Part shown: positions 18,000-27,615 of the stretch, one piece after another | How positions within the stretch are numbered: the stretch's first letter is position 1 | Layout of the letters: every line of letters begins with the position of its first letter | Assembly (NCBI GenBank): GCA_015057375.1 | Contig: SVEM01000001.1 | Location: 1-64,000 of the forward strand | DNA from: Lachnospiraceae bacterium | Lineage (GTDB): Bacteria; Bacillota; Clostridia; Lachnospirales; Lachnospiraceae | Length of the DNA stretch: 64,000 nucleotides | Direction: 5' to 3' | Program-made: the position numbers and the translations under genes | The notes under the pieces: model-generated | The model's input: only the letters and a program-made list of their open reading frames with translations | Databases searched by the model: none | Told to the model about the DNA's origin: nothing

Positions 18000-18359
18000 C
18001 TACGCTCCCAAATATTCAAATCTGTCAATTCTAGTTTCCAATTCTTCCAATGTTATTTTGCCAAAGATATAGGAGTCCAAAACCTCCATAAATAATTCAT
18101 CTGGACCATTGGTAGCACTTAACATAATAGCCATAGCATTTTCCACACTCTTTCTTCTCGCATCACATGCTTCCACATAACTTTGGCTGATAAGCATCCC
18201 CTTATATTGTAAAATAGTTCTCATCATATTTATAACGTATGTCGGAGGGTTTCTTCTTTCCTGTTCCCAATCTTTCAAAGTAGAAACCGGAACATCAAAC
18301 ATTTTGGCAAATTTACTCTGGCTTAATCCTGTTTGTAAACGCAATTCTCTTACTTCCAT
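18000..18359 (-). CDS. HTH (XRE-type) antitoxin for Fic
   Basis: The start at 18359 (119 aa) is set by GGAGG 8 bases upstream; the frame extends to a GTG at 18374 without its own ribosome binding site. Residues 1-55 form an XRE-type helix-turn-helix (TGLSQSKFAKMFDVPVSTL..WEQ) with the ERRNPPTYVI tail typical of HigA-like regulators. The C-terminal half (SYIFGKITLEELETRI near 95-110) resembles the small antitoxin domains that clamp Fic proteins, but the inhibitory motif is not a clear match. It is upstream of and coupled to fic. Two TTTCGAAA dyads before its promoter suggest it represses its own operon. Confidence 0.8.
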   Translation of the reverse strand: MEVRELRLQTGLSQSKFAKMFDVPVSTLKDWEQERRNPPTYVINMMRTILQYKGMLISQSYVEACDARRKSVENAMAIMLSATNGPDELFMEVLDSYIFGKITLEELETRIDRFEYLGA

Positions 18360-18390
18360 GATAATTACCTCCACTCATTTCTCTACATAT

Positions 18391-18419
18391 AGTATACGGC
18401 ATTGCCTACCATTATGCAA
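18391..18419 (-). promoter_or_regulatory. Promoter of the antitoxin-fic operon
   Basis: Minus-strand TTGCAT (18414-18419), 17-base spacer, TATACT (18391-18396), 31 bases before the antitoxin ATG. Confidence 0.7.
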
Positions 18420-18423
18420 GATA

Positions 18424-18457
18424 TTTCGAAAACTTGAAATTTTATATACTTTCGAAA
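18424..18457. promoter_or_regulatory. Tandem TTTCGAAA dyads, candidate antitoxin operator
   Basis: Two identical 8-bp palindromes, TTTCGAAA at 18424-18431 and 18450-18457, have centres 26 bp apart. They lie just upstream of the -35 of the antitoxin-fic promoter. Both sites and the promoter fall between the terminator of the surface-protein gene and the antitoxin. Confidence 0.55.
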
Positions 18458-18470
18458 GTTGGGTAAAATG

Positions 18471-18507
18471 AGACCGGCACCATTTCCTTTTGGATTGGTG
18501 CCGGTCT
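18471..18507. terminator. Strong intrinsic terminator of the surface-protein gene
   Basis: AGACCGGCACCA pairs perfectly with TGGTGCCGGTCT around a 13-base loop. It lies 26 bases after the stop of the large surface-protein gene (minus strand). T-rich tracts are weak on both sides (CATTTT on the minus strand), but the 12-bp GC-rich stem is distinctive. Confidence 0.75.
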
Positions 18508-18532
18508 TCTTATAGAAACACTTTACTTTTAA

Positions 18533-21500
18533 CTATTTTATAACATTTACTACTTTCTTATCACTCCACTTACCCACATATCTCTTGTTATTAACAACTT
18601 TATATGCACGTACCTGAATATAATATGTTTTCTTCTGAAGTTTCTTAATTGTATACTTCGTTTTGTTATTCTTTGTAGTTATAATCTTCGCATTCTTAAA
18701 CTTTGCGTTTTTAGAATATCTGATCTGATATCCCTTAACACCTTTTACTTTCTTCCATTTAAGGCTAATTTTTTTAGCCTTAACATTTTTCTTAAATGTA
18801 ATCTTAATCTTTGCAGGCTTTTTCACTACTGTAGATGTTCCCGTTTTATCTTGTTCATTATCTATTGTAGGTTGATTATTATTACCTATTCCTGCATCTG
18901 TAAGTTTTGGTATTGCCTTTGTTATTTTATCGCCACATTCACATGTTATCTCACACACGCCCTCTTCGGCAGTCGTCGCCGGCTTAATAACAGTTTCTTT
19001 CGCATAATTGTGCGTATGTGCCGCTTCGGAATTTGTAATAGTTACCTCTTTATCACAATTTACTAATCCCTCGCCGTTACCATCGTTTATTATTCCGCTG
19101 TTAAACGCCCTATCTAAAGTTGTATTACTTGCTTTTCCTATTATCCCTGCAATATAGTAATCACCTGTGACTTTTCCGTTATTAATGCAATTAATAACTT
19201 CTGTATAATAACTATTACCTACGATGCCTCCTGCACATTCAAATGCATTTACCTTTCCGTTATTCACACAATTAATAATTTTTATTACATCATTAAGCGT
19301 TTCATTATTTGCCTCATCATAGCTATAATCACCTTCAGAAGCACCTGCAATTCCACCTGCTCTGCTACCCGGAGCATTTACATTTCCGTTATTTATACAA
19401 CCTGTAACACTACCATAAGCAGAGATCCAACCTACTATACCACCTACACGTTCGAGATTTTCATGTGTTCCACCTATATTACCATTGTTTACACAATTAA
19501 TAATTTCTATAGAATAATAAACTCCGCCTGCTATACCACCAAGCTCTTCTTTTGAATCAGATGTACCCACATATTGCACGTCTCCATCGTTAATGCAGTT
19601 TTTAATAATTGAGTCATTAACATCTCCTGCTATACCGCCTGCCTGTTCATCTTCTGTAGTAATCTTTCCTGTATTTTTGCAGTCAGTAATCTTCACATTA
19701 TATGTTTCTCCTATGATTCCGGCAACTTCATCACCATCTGAATAAATATCGCCATTATTCATACAATTAGAAATGCTTAGATAATATCCGCAACCAACTA
19801 TACCGCCAACATGATCACCTTCAATTGTAATATCTGCATTGTTTATGCAGTCAGACAATTCACAATCATTCGCATAGCCTGTTATACCACCCTGATAATC
19901 CCCTTCACTATTATTAGTTATACTTCCATTAATGGTAATATTTTCAAATCTTGAATCATATGCATATTTCGCGATAACACCAAAGTCATATTCACTTTCA
20001 AACTCTGCTGATACTTGAACAGTTAAGTTCTTAATAACTGAACTATCATAAACCCTTTCAAATATGTAATATCTATTATTCAGGTTCCAATTACTGATTG
20101 TATGTCCGTTGCCATCCAAAACAGAATGTTCCGCACTGCAATCATAAATATCATCATTTGTATAATTATCCGGTACCGTAATGTCTTTAATAAGTTTTCC
20201 TTTGATACTTCTATGAGCATTTGTTAAAAACAATACAAGGTCATCTACAGAAGCAATCTCATAATATCCATCTTCACTTATAGACAAAAGATTATTTTTA
20301 ACACCACATGATTTACAATAATCACCTTCAAATTCGTGTCCCAGGGCACTAATATTTAAACCTTTTTCAATAATCTCATCACAAACTGAACATTTAACAT
20401 CACCGGTATATCCATCAACCATACAACTTTCTTCTACCATGTGATATCCATAAATATAATTTGGATTATATCCGCCCTCATTGGTTTGATTATGAAAAGC
20501 ATCAATAACCTCATTTTCATATTCTACCTGCTCACAGTATTTACAAGCCGATGTACCTGTCTGACCATCTTTTGTACATGTAGGTTTAACATAACCTGTT
20601 ACTATATAAGAATGTCCACCATAACCTTCCTCCTCATACACTTTTGAATAGCTATGGTCACAGTATACACAGGTATAGACCGACTTTGCATAAGCATTGC
20701 AGACCGCATCAAAATACTCACTTTCGTAGGAATGCTCACTTCCCGCAGGAATATCTTTACCTGCAGCAACAAATTCTTTACAAAGTTTACAATATACATC
20801 TCCTGAATATCCGCCTTCTTCACAAGTAGCAAGCGTTTTATTTCTCACCTCTGTGTCATCATGCAAACAATTAATACTTAATATACATGAACCATACTCA
20901 TTTCGAGAGTAGCCACATAAAACAAAATAGTACTTTTTGTCCTTTTCCAGCTTTTTCTCAATTACCGGCAAATTACCATTAGAATCATCTGAATATGATA
21001 AATATCCATCTAATCTATAATTAACCTCATCTTCATTTGTCTTATTCAACCCAGAAATAGCAACTGCTATTTTTTCATCAATATCTATTTCTTCACCAAA
21101 CAGATATCCATATCCGTCCCACTTATCATAATCTTCTTCATTATATTCATATATATAATCACAATAAAACTGAACTTTTCCTGTAGCCGGTGCAGTAAAC
21201 TCCACCACCTGATATGGCATATCTTTTGTAACAGTTAAGGTATATTCATCACCTATATTAGTATTCTGAACTCTGCCACAATGTTTACATATATTATTTT
21301 CATATTCGTGTGATTTTTTCTCAACGAAACTTCCTTTTGTAATTACCGTAGAACATACGCTGCAAATCACATTACCTGTATATCCCTTGCTATAGCAATT
21401 TGTAGCACATACTCCTGAAAGCTCTTCCTCCGGAATATGTTCTTCTGCTTTTATCTGCTGTCCTTCTGACAGTATGCTATCACAATCTTTACAATACAAA

Positions 21501-22741
21501 TCACCTGTATATCCACCTATAGTACAATCTGACAAAGTTTTATTTATTACTTCTGTTCGCTCATGTGCACATGCAATCGTTACCTCAAATTTTCCAAAAT
21601 CTTCAGCACTGCAACCGCCCATTACAAAATAATATTGCCTTCCTTCTTCTACCAGATAGTTAATCAGCAATACACCGTCATTAAATTCACTGAAAACAAG
21701 CTCGTCATATAATTGAATATATTCACTATCTGTATTTCCATTTTTTATATTTTCTATAGCATAAGCTATTTTGCTATCAACATCTGTGCCTTCACTAAAA
21801 AGATATCCATATCCATCCCAATTATCACCGGTTTCTACATAATTACAACAAATCTCTATAGGCGCACTATACGGCGCTGTAAAACCTACTACCTTATATG
21901 GTATTTCCTCTGTTGTTTCCAGTGTATATTTCTTGTCAAACCGGGCATTTTGTATATTACCGCAAAATTCACATATATTATTTACATAGTTATGTTCTGT
22001 TTTTGCTGTAGTTGTTCCTTCTTCAAAAATTCCGCAGACAGTACACTCAATATCACCTGTATATCCATTTGTGTAACAAGTAGCCTCTACGTCATTGGAA
22101 ATCTCACGCTCCGGCGAATGACCTTCTATTGTTTCACCAACTTCAAGCAATTTACCACACTCTTCCAAACCACAATACATGTCACCTGTGTAACCACCTT
22201 CTTCACAAGACTCTATTGTTCGGTTTTTTATTACCGGTTCCCCATGTGTAAGGCTAACAACAACCTCTGTTTTTCCGTATTTCTTAGGATCAAATCCACA
22301 AACAAGCAAAGAATATGTTTCATCCTTTTTTAACTCGACTGTTATTTGAGGATACGATCCATTTTCATCATCTCCACTAGCTATATACGGATAAACATCC
22401 TCAACTATCAACTCATGTATATTTCCTGCGCTTTCAACCTTTTCCTCTGCTTCGACTATAAGTTCATCAATATCCACACTATTATCAAATAAAAATGCAA
22501 CCGTATCATAGAAACTATTCCCTCCCAAATCACTACAGGTAAAAGTATAGCTTTCATCATATGGAGCAGTAAATGTAAAAACTCCAAACAAATCTTCTGC
22601 TGTAGTAGTCAGAACATATTTTTCATATAATTTTGCACTTCCTACATCAGCCTTAACATTTTGAGGTTGAATAGCACACATTCCAGCTATCATAGCAACC
22701 GTCATTAATATACTAATCCATTTTTTTATTATTTTTTTCAT
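18533..22741 (-). CDS. Large secreted repeat protein (CxxC modules, GLUG-type repeats, Fn3-like end)
   Basis: The 1402-aa product has a signal peptide (KKIIKKW then a hydrophobic stretch to about residue 32). Three related beta-domains (roughly 30-165, 260-400, 490-630) each start after a phrase like YTLETTEEIPYKV. Between and after them are Cys-pair modules of the type GGYTGDIECTVC...NNICEFCG. Residues about 950-1220 hold nine GLUG-like repeats (GGIVG...NCxNNGxI), which usually form a beta-helix. The end (about 1310-1402) is a Lys-rich Fn3-like domain shared with the next gene. There is no LPXTG signal. I infer a surface or secreted adhesin-like protein; the Cys pairs may bind metal. Confidence 0.85.
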   Translation of the reverse strand: MKKIIKKWISILMTVAMIAGMCAIQPQNVKADVGSAKLYEKYVLTTTAEDLFGVFTFTAPYDESYTFTCSDLGGNSFYDTVAFLFDNSVDIDELIVEAEEKVESAGNIHELIVEDVYPYIASGDDENGSYPQITVELKKDETYSLLVCGFDPKKYGKTEVVVSLTHGEPVIKNRTIESCEEGGYTGDMYCGLEECGKLLEVGETIEGHSPEREISNDVEATCYTNGYTGDIECTVCGIFEEGTTTAKTEHNYVNNICEFCGNIQNARFDKKYTLETTEEIPYKVVGFTAPYSAPIEICCNYVETGDNWDGYGYLFSEGTDVDSKIAYAIENIKNGNTDSEYIQLYDELVFSEFNDGVLLINYLVEEGRQYYFVMGGCSAEDFGKFEVTIACAHERTEVINKTLSDCTIGGYTGDLYCKDCDSILSEGQQIKAEEHIPEEELSGVCATNCYSKGYTGNVICSVCSTVITKGSFVEKKSHEYENNICKHCGRVQNTNIGDEYTLTVTKDMPYQVVEFTAPATGKVQFYCDYIYEYNEEDYDKWDGYGYLFGEEIDIDEKIAVAISGLNKTNEDEVNYRLDGYLSYSDDSNGNLPVIEKKLEKDKKYYFVLCGYSRNEYGSCILSINCLHDDTEVRNKTLATCEEGGYSGDVYCKLCKEFVAAGKDIPAGSEHSYESEYFDAVCNAYAKSVYTCVYCDHSYSKVYEEEGYGGHSYIVTGYVKPTCTKDGQTGTSACKYCEQVEYENEVIDAFHNQTNEGGYNPNYIYGYHMVEESCMVDGYTGDVKCSVCDEIIEKGLNISALGHEFEGDYCKSCGVKNNLLSISEDGYYEIASVDDLVLFLTNAHRSIKGKLIKDITVPDNYTNDDIYDCSAEHSVLDGNGHTISNWNLNNRYYIFERVYDSSVIKNLTVQVSAEFESEYDFGVIAKYAYDSRFENITINGSITNNSEGDYQGGITGYANDCELSDCINNADITIEGDHVGGIVGCGYYLSISNCMNNGDIYSDGDEVAGIIGETYNVKITDCKNTGKITTEDEQAGGIAGDVNDSIIKNCINDGDVQYVGTSDSKEELGGIAGGVYYSIEIINCVNNGNIGGTHENLERVGGIVGWISAYGSVTGCINNGNVNAPGSRAGGIAGASEGDYSYDEANNETLNDVIKIINCVNNGKVNAFECAGGIVGNSYYTEVINCINNGKVTGDYYIAGIIGKASNTTLDRAFNSGIINDGNGEGLVNCDKEVTITNSEAAHTHNYAKETVIKPATTAEEGVCEITCECGDKITKAIPKLTDAGIGNNNQPTIDNEQDKTGTSTVVKKPAKIKITFKKNVKAKKISLKWKKVKGVKGYQIRYSKNAKFKNAKIITTKNNKTKYTIKKLQKKTYYIQVRAYKVVNNKRYVGKWSDKKVVNVIK

Positions 22742-22759
22742 CCGCTCATCTCCTAGTCA

Positions 22760-23845
22760 TTATTGTATTTCAACTTTTTTAGACTTAGACCACTTCTTAG
22801 CCCAAACCTTTGCATTTCCATCAAGCTTATATGCTTTCACTCTCACATATAACTTCTTTTTATTTTTGAGCTTCTTGGAATTCATTACTACATTAGCTTT
22901 TTTTACTGTTTTTGTATATAAAACCTTCTTAAATTTTTTGGTTGTTGAATACTGTATATTATAACCTACAGCTCCTGCCACTTTTTTAATAGAAAGCTTT
23001 ACCTTTTTGGATGTTAAAAGCTTTTTAACACTTGTGATCTTCGCTCTTGCCGGAGCCTTTACAGCAACTTTTGTAACATCATTATTAGTAGTTGCGCCAT
23101 TATCTTTTCCTATACCATTGCTTCCGTCTGTTACTCCATCCGTCTTTACCTCAACCCAGTTAGCAACATATAACTTATTTCCGGAAGTGCCATTTTTAAT
23201 AATCAAATCCTTTGTAGCATTAATTAATCCGGCTCCCGTCCATCCAACAAATTCATAGCCTTCCTTAACAGGATTAGGAATATTATAATCCACTCCTGAT
23301 GTATATGTATCTACACCTTTGCCTTCGAATCTTCCGCCGTTTAATTCATAACTAACCTTATATTCTTTTGCAAATCTTGCATAAATTACTGTATAAGAAT
23401 CCGAACCTGAATGAGGTGCAAATTCAATTTTAACATCATAATAATTTTCCTTAAATTCAGCATCTTCTAACTGAAAATATGTTACATCTTCTTTTATATT
23501 ATAAGTGAATAATTCAAGCCACTCGCCATCCATATCAATGTATGCATTAATTTCAGCATGTGAACTTCCGTCACATTCCAACAAAACTACTCCATACTCT
23601 ATAATCTTTAAATCTGAGAAAAACTCCTGCCATGTCACATCTTCCGATACAGCATGTGGCTTCAAACCACCATACAAACCATAGCTTTTTCCATGTGCCT
23701 CTGCCGTCACGTAATTAAGATAGCAATTTGCATTCTTCTTATTACTGGCATGAGCAGCCTCTCCTGTGTAGAGCAGACTGCAGACTGCCGCAATAACACA
23801 GGTTACTAACACCTTACACATCAAACTTAATTTATTGTATTTCAT
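22760..23845 (-). CDS. Secreted protein with an InlB-type B repeat and Fn3-like domain
   Basis: This 361-aa product has a signal peptide (about 1-33) with a probable cleavage after AAHA. A beta-rich middle (35-165) precedes one Listeria-Bacteroides repeat (about 168-233, YELNGGRFEG to VANW, with YEFVGWTG). The Lys-rich C-terminal domain (about 265-361) resembles the last domain of the 1402-aa protein upstream, with matching phrases such as GYNIQYSTTKKFK and YVRVKAYK. The two genes are 18 bp apart in the same direction and probably co-transcribed. Likely attached to or released from the surface; function unknown. Confidence 0.85.
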   Translation of the reverse strand: MKYNKLSLMCKVLVTCVIAAVCSLLYTGEAAHASNKKNANCYLNYVTAEAHGKSYGLYGGLKPHAVSEDVTWQEFFSDLKIIEYGVVLLECDGSSHAEINAYIDMDGEWLELFTYNIKEDVTYFQLEDAEFKENYYDVKIEFAPHSGSDSYTVIYARFAKEYKVSYELNGGRFEGKGVDTYTSGVDYNIPNPVKEGYEFVGWTGAGLINATKDLIIKNGTSGNKLYVANWVEVKTDGVTDGSNGIGKDNGATTNNDVTKVAVKAPARAKITSVKKLLTSKKVKLSIKKVAGAVGYNIQYSTTKKFKKVLYTKTVKKANVVMNSKKLKNKKKLYVRVKAYKLDGNAKVWAKKWSKSKKVEIQ

Positions 23846-23869
23846 ACATCAAATCTCCTCTCTATCTTT

Positions 23870-25210
23870 TTATTTTTTTCCTGACATATGTATAATTCCC
23901 AGCTTCGGATATACAGTGTCATTTATTGTAAACACTCCGTAATCCAGTTTGGCATTTGTATTAGCGCAATAATATGCATTCATGTCGCCAATTCCCGTGA
24001 CCAGACCTAAGTGTTCAACATTGTCTTTTTCTCCATAAAAGATTAATATATCTCCCGATGCTATATCACCATAACATTCCAACCTTCCTTCATAATCATT
24101 TTCATACATAGTAAACTCATACCCTCTTGATTTTGTAAAATATTCAATGAATCTCTCTGTATTAATAAAGTTATAAGTTGTACTATAATGTATTCTTCCC
24201 GTCTTCTCATTTATTTCTGAACAACTGAACCAGTCTGATTTATTTTCCTTAATACGATACTTGTTTCTTTTAGAAATCTTTCCCTCACCTTCTTCTGCAA
24301 GTCCACCTTCTCTAAGGCACTGTGATACGAAATTAGTACAGTTTTGTTCAAAAAGCGGATACTCAGAATTCGCTTCTAACGCATATTTTCGAGCGTATGC
24401 TACAGCCTTTTCCACGTCATATTCATCGTTTAGATTAATGTCTTTTACAACACTGTCTTTAGCAATTTCTAAATCTTCTGCTGTGATAAGGCTATCATTT
24501 TTTTCATTTTCAATGTATTCCGGAGTTTCTCCAAAATCTGCTTCTTCTATGGACGTCTTTGGTTTTCTGCCTCGAACAATCGGTTCAAATACTGCCTTTG
24601 TTGCTGCCAAAAACTCTCTCACCCTTGCTTTGCCTGAAATACTGTAGTACATAGTATCTACGCATATAACCTGTCCGGCTAATCCGGCCTGTCGCATAAG
24701 ATACCCTGCTCTATCTGCATACATTTCCTGCGTACAAAAATAATATGACTCCAAATCGTACTTTTCCGCCACTCTTGTCACTGTAGCATACGTATTAGTT
24801 CCATATGCATCAATATCAATGTCTTCTCTTGGCACTTTTTCTGACATAAGATACTTTGCCATAATTTCGACTTCGTGCTCCGAGCCTCCTGAAACAATAA
24901 TAAAATCTATTGCCCCTTGCTCATAAGCTTTCCTCGCCATATCCAATCGATCTCTTACAATGACACCGGGTATCTCCTCTGATACACCGCCTCCCGGTAC
25001 AATTGCCGCTTCTCTTTCCTCCAGTTTGCTCACCTGGGCTTCTATCTCTGCGTAAATAAATGATGCTTTATCCGTCTTATGTACTACCAAATAACAAATA
25101 ATCGGTATACATACAATTAATACCAAAAGTACAACAATTGCTCTTAAAAAAAATATAATATCTACTCGCTTACGTTTTTTTTCATTTTTTCCACTATTAT
25201 TTTTTTTCAT
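23870..25210 (-). CDS. Membrane-anchored DUF218 (SanA/YdcF-like) fused to a papain-like amidase domain
   Basis: The 446-aa product has a Lys/Arg-rich N-terminus and one membrane helix (about 20-43). A DUF218 domain follows (about 60-210) with AAIVPGGGVS, PGVIVRDRLDMARKAYEQGA, IIVSGGS and DAYGTNTYATV. Residues about 260-446 match the amidase_6 family of NlpC/P60-like fold: Cys291 in NCTNFVSQCLREGG is the predicted nucleophile and His400 in VEHLGLV its partner. DUF218 proteins are tied to envelope integrity, and amidase_6 proteins to peptidoglycan. I infer a cell-wall protein; I do not know this pairing as standard. It is 24 bp upstream of the InlB-repeat gene. Confidence 0.85.
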   Translation of the reverse strand: MKKNNSGKNEKKRKRVDIIFFLRAIVVLLVLIVCIPIICYLVVHKTDKASFIYAEIEAQVSKLEEREAAIVPGGGVSEEIPGVIVRDRLDMARKAYEQGAIDFIIVSGGSEHEVEIMAKYLMSEKVPREDIDIDAYGTNTYATVTRVAEKYDLESYYFCTQEMYADRAGYLMRQAGLAGQVICVDTMYYSISGKARVREFLAATKAVFEPIVRGRKPKTSIEEADFGETPEYIENEKNDSLITAEDLEIAKDSVVKDINLNDEYDVEKAVAYARKYALEANSEYPLFEQNCTNFVSQCLREGGLAEEGEGKISKRNKYRIKENKSDWFSCSEINEKTGRIHYSTTYNFINTERFIEYFTKSRGYEFTMYENDYEGRLECYGDIASGDILIFYGEKDNVEHLGLVTGIGDMNAYYCANTNAKLDYGVFTINDTVYPKLGIIHMSGKK

Positions 25211-25236
25211 AAATCCGCTCCGAAAATTATTTCAGA

Positions 25237-27600
25237 TTATATAAGCCACACAATTACCCTACACACAAACGCATATATCCACGCTATCGCAAACTGTCCG
25301 GCTACCACATAAAGTGCCCATCGTTTTCCAAGTTCGGTTTTTACTGCCGCTATAGCCGCAACGCACGGTGTATAAAGCAGACAGAATACGAGAAGCGGAA
25401 ATACTGCTTCTATACTGAGAATTGTTGACAACCCTGCTGTGCTGCCAAATAATACTGTAAGCGTCGAAACCACGCTTTCCTTTGCAATAAATCCAGTAAT
25501 GAGTGCTGTTGACACTCTCCAGTCACCAAATCCAAGCGGAGCAAATACAGGTGCAATCATACCTGAAATCACTGCAAGAATACTTTCACTTGAATCCGAT
25601 ACAAATGAAAGTCTTATATTAAAGGACTGTAAAAACCATATTGCAATTGTTGCAAGGAATATAACTGTAAATGCACGTTTAATAAAGTCTTCTGCTTTTT
25701 CCCAGAGAAGTCTTCCTACATTTTTTATGCCCGGCATACGGTAGTTAGGAAGCTCCATTACAAACGGAACCGCACCACCGCTGAATAATGTATTTTTCAT
25801 AAGAAGTGCTGCTACGATACCCGCAACTATTCCAAGCACATACAAAAGTATCATTATGAGTGCGCTGTGTTTAGGGAAAAATGCCGCTGCGAAAAATCCA
25901 TATATAGGCACTTTTGCCGAACAGCTCATAAATGGTGTAAGAAGTATGGTCATCTTACGGTCTCTTGCTGAAGGAAGTGTTCTGGTGGCCATAACACCCG
26001 GAACCGTACATCCGAATCCGATAAGCATAGGAACTATACTTCTTCCCGATAATCCTATCTTTCTTAATGGTTTATCCATAACAAATGCGACTCTTGCCAT
26101 ATAGCCGGTATCTTCGAGAAGTGACAGGAAGAAAAACAATGTCACTATGATAGGAAGGAAACTTAATACACTTCCGACGCCTGAGAAAATTCCGTCTATT
26201 ACAAGAGAATGTATGGCTGCATTTACATGCCAGCCCGTAAGCAATGTATCTACCCAAGACGAAAGAGCTCCTATTCCTGTTTCAAGAATACTCTGAAGCG
26301 CCGACCCGATAACGTTAAATGTAAGCCAGAACACAACCGCCATTATGAGTATAAACATAGGTATGGCTGTATATTTTCCGGTAAGCACCTTATCAATTCT
26401 TCTGCTTCTTATATGCTCTTTACTTTCGGTTGGTTTTATTACTGTTCTTTTTACAAGTTTATTTATAAATGAAAATCTCATATCGGCAATAGCTGCCGCA
26501 CGGTCAAGTCCTCTTTCCTCTTCCATCTGAACGATTATATGCTCTAACATCTCTTTTTCGTTATCAGACAGATTGAGACGATTAAATATTCTGTCGTCTC
26601 CCTCTACAAGCTTTGTAGCCGCAAATCTCACAGGGATATCATTTGCTTTTGCATGATCATCAATAAGATGCATAATTCCATGAAGGCATCTATGTACCGC
26701 ACCGCCGTAATCATTTTCATCACAAAAATCTCGTCTTCCCGGACTTTCCTGATATTTGGCAACATGAACGGCATGTCTTACAAGCTCGTCAACACCTTCA
26801 TTTTTTACTGCTGAAATAGGCACAACCGGTATTCCAAGTTCATGCTCCATCTCATTTATAAGGATGGAACCGCCGTTTCCGCGCATTTCGTCCATCATGT
26901 TGAGTGCAAGAACCATAGGCACACCAAGCTCCATAAGTTGCATGGTAAGGTAAAGATTACGTTCTATGTTTGTTGCGTCAACTATATTTATAATTCCTGT
27001 AGGTTTTTCATTTATTATGAACTGTCTTGTTACTATCTCTTCACTTGTATACGGCGACAGTGAATATATACCAGGAAGGTCTGTAACCTCAGTATTATCG
27101 TGTCCGCTTATCGGTCCGCTTTTTTTATCAACCGTTACTCCCGGAAAGTTTCCTACATGCTGGTTAGAGCCTGTAAGCTGGTTAAATAATGTTGTTTTTC
27201 CTGAGTTTTGATTTCCGGCAAGCGCAAATGTAAGTTTCTTAGAATCATCAAGCGGTCGCTCACCTTTTTTCACATGATAACGTCCCGTCTCACCAAGACC
27301 CGGATGCTCTGTTCTTTTTCTTGATCTCTCTCTTTTTTCCTCTTCCTGTTTTGCCTTGCGCTGACAATTTTCATCAGAAACAGGACACACCTTGATGTGC
27401 TTTGCATCATCACACCTAAGTGTAAGCTCAAAGCTGTGTATTCTGAATTCGATTGGATCTCCCATCGGTGCAAATTTAACTAATGTTATTTCTGCACCCG
27501 GTATAAGTCCCATGTCAAGAAAATGATGTCTGAGCGAACCCTTTCCGCCAACTTCTTCTATTCGGGCACTCTGACCCGGCTGTAATTTGTCTAATGTCAT
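25237..27600 (-). CDS. feoB: Ferrous iron transporter, FeoA-FeoB fusion
   Basis: The 787-aa protein begins with a FeoA SH3-like domain (1-75, LQPGQSARIEEVGGKG...MGLIPGAEI). A charged linker (76-120) with Cys72 and Cys79 nearby leads to the FeoB GTPase: G1 GNQNSGKTT (129-137), the HVGNFPGVTVDKK switch, and G3 DLPGIYSL. The remainder is a membrane domain with a Gate motif region (GFGCTVPGVMATRTL) and the second gate (LLYTPCVAAIAAV). It imports Fe2+ across the membrane using GTP. Separate FeoA is not needed because it is fused. It lies 15 bp after ebsC in the pyrK-pyrD-ebsC cluster. Confidence 0.96.
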   Translation of the reverse strand: MTLDKLQPGQSARIEEVGGKGSLRHHFLDMGLIPGAEITLVKFAPMGDPIEFRIHSFELTLRCDDAKHIKVCPVSDENCQRKAKQEEEKRERSRKRTEHPGLGETGRYHVKKGERPLDDSKKLTFALAGNQNSGKTTLFNQLTGSNQHVGNFPGVTVDKKSGPISGHDNTEVTDLPGIYSLSPYTSEEIVTRQFIINEKPTGIINIVDATNIERNLYLTMQLMELGVPMVLALNMMDEMRGNGGSILINEMEHELGIPVVPISAVKNEGVDELVRHAVHVAKYQESPGRRDFCDENDYGGAVHRCLHGIMHLIDDHAKANDIPVRFAATKLVEGDDRIFNRLNLSDNEKEMLEHIIVQMEEERGLDRAAAIADMRFSFINKLVKRTVIKPTESKEHIRSRRIDKVLTGKYTAIPMFILIMAVVFWLTFNVIGSALQSILETGIGALSSWVDTLLTGWHVNAAIHSLVIDGIFSGVGSVLSFLPIIVTLFFFLSLLEDTGYMARVAFVMDKPLRKIGLSGRSIVPMLIGFGCTVPGVMATRTLPSARDRKMTILLTPFMSCSAKVPIYGFFAAAFFPKHSALIMILLYVLGIVAGIVAALLMKNTLFSGGAVPFVMELPNYRMPGIKNVGRLLWEKAEDFIKRAFTVIFLATIAIWFLQSFNIRLSFVSDSSESILAVISGMIAPVFAPLGFGDWRVSTALITGFIAKESVVSTLTVLFGSTAGLSTILSIEAVFPLLVFCLLYTPCVAAIAAVKTELGKRWALYVVAGQFAIAWIYAFVCRVIVWLI

Positions 27601-27615
27601 ATATTTACCTCTTTT

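Noticed and set aside
19080..19900. Possible CRISPR-like DNA repeats
   Set aside because: The spaced similarity comes from protein repeats (GGIVG...NCxNNG) in a coding frame; the DNA repeats are neither exact nor regularly spaced.
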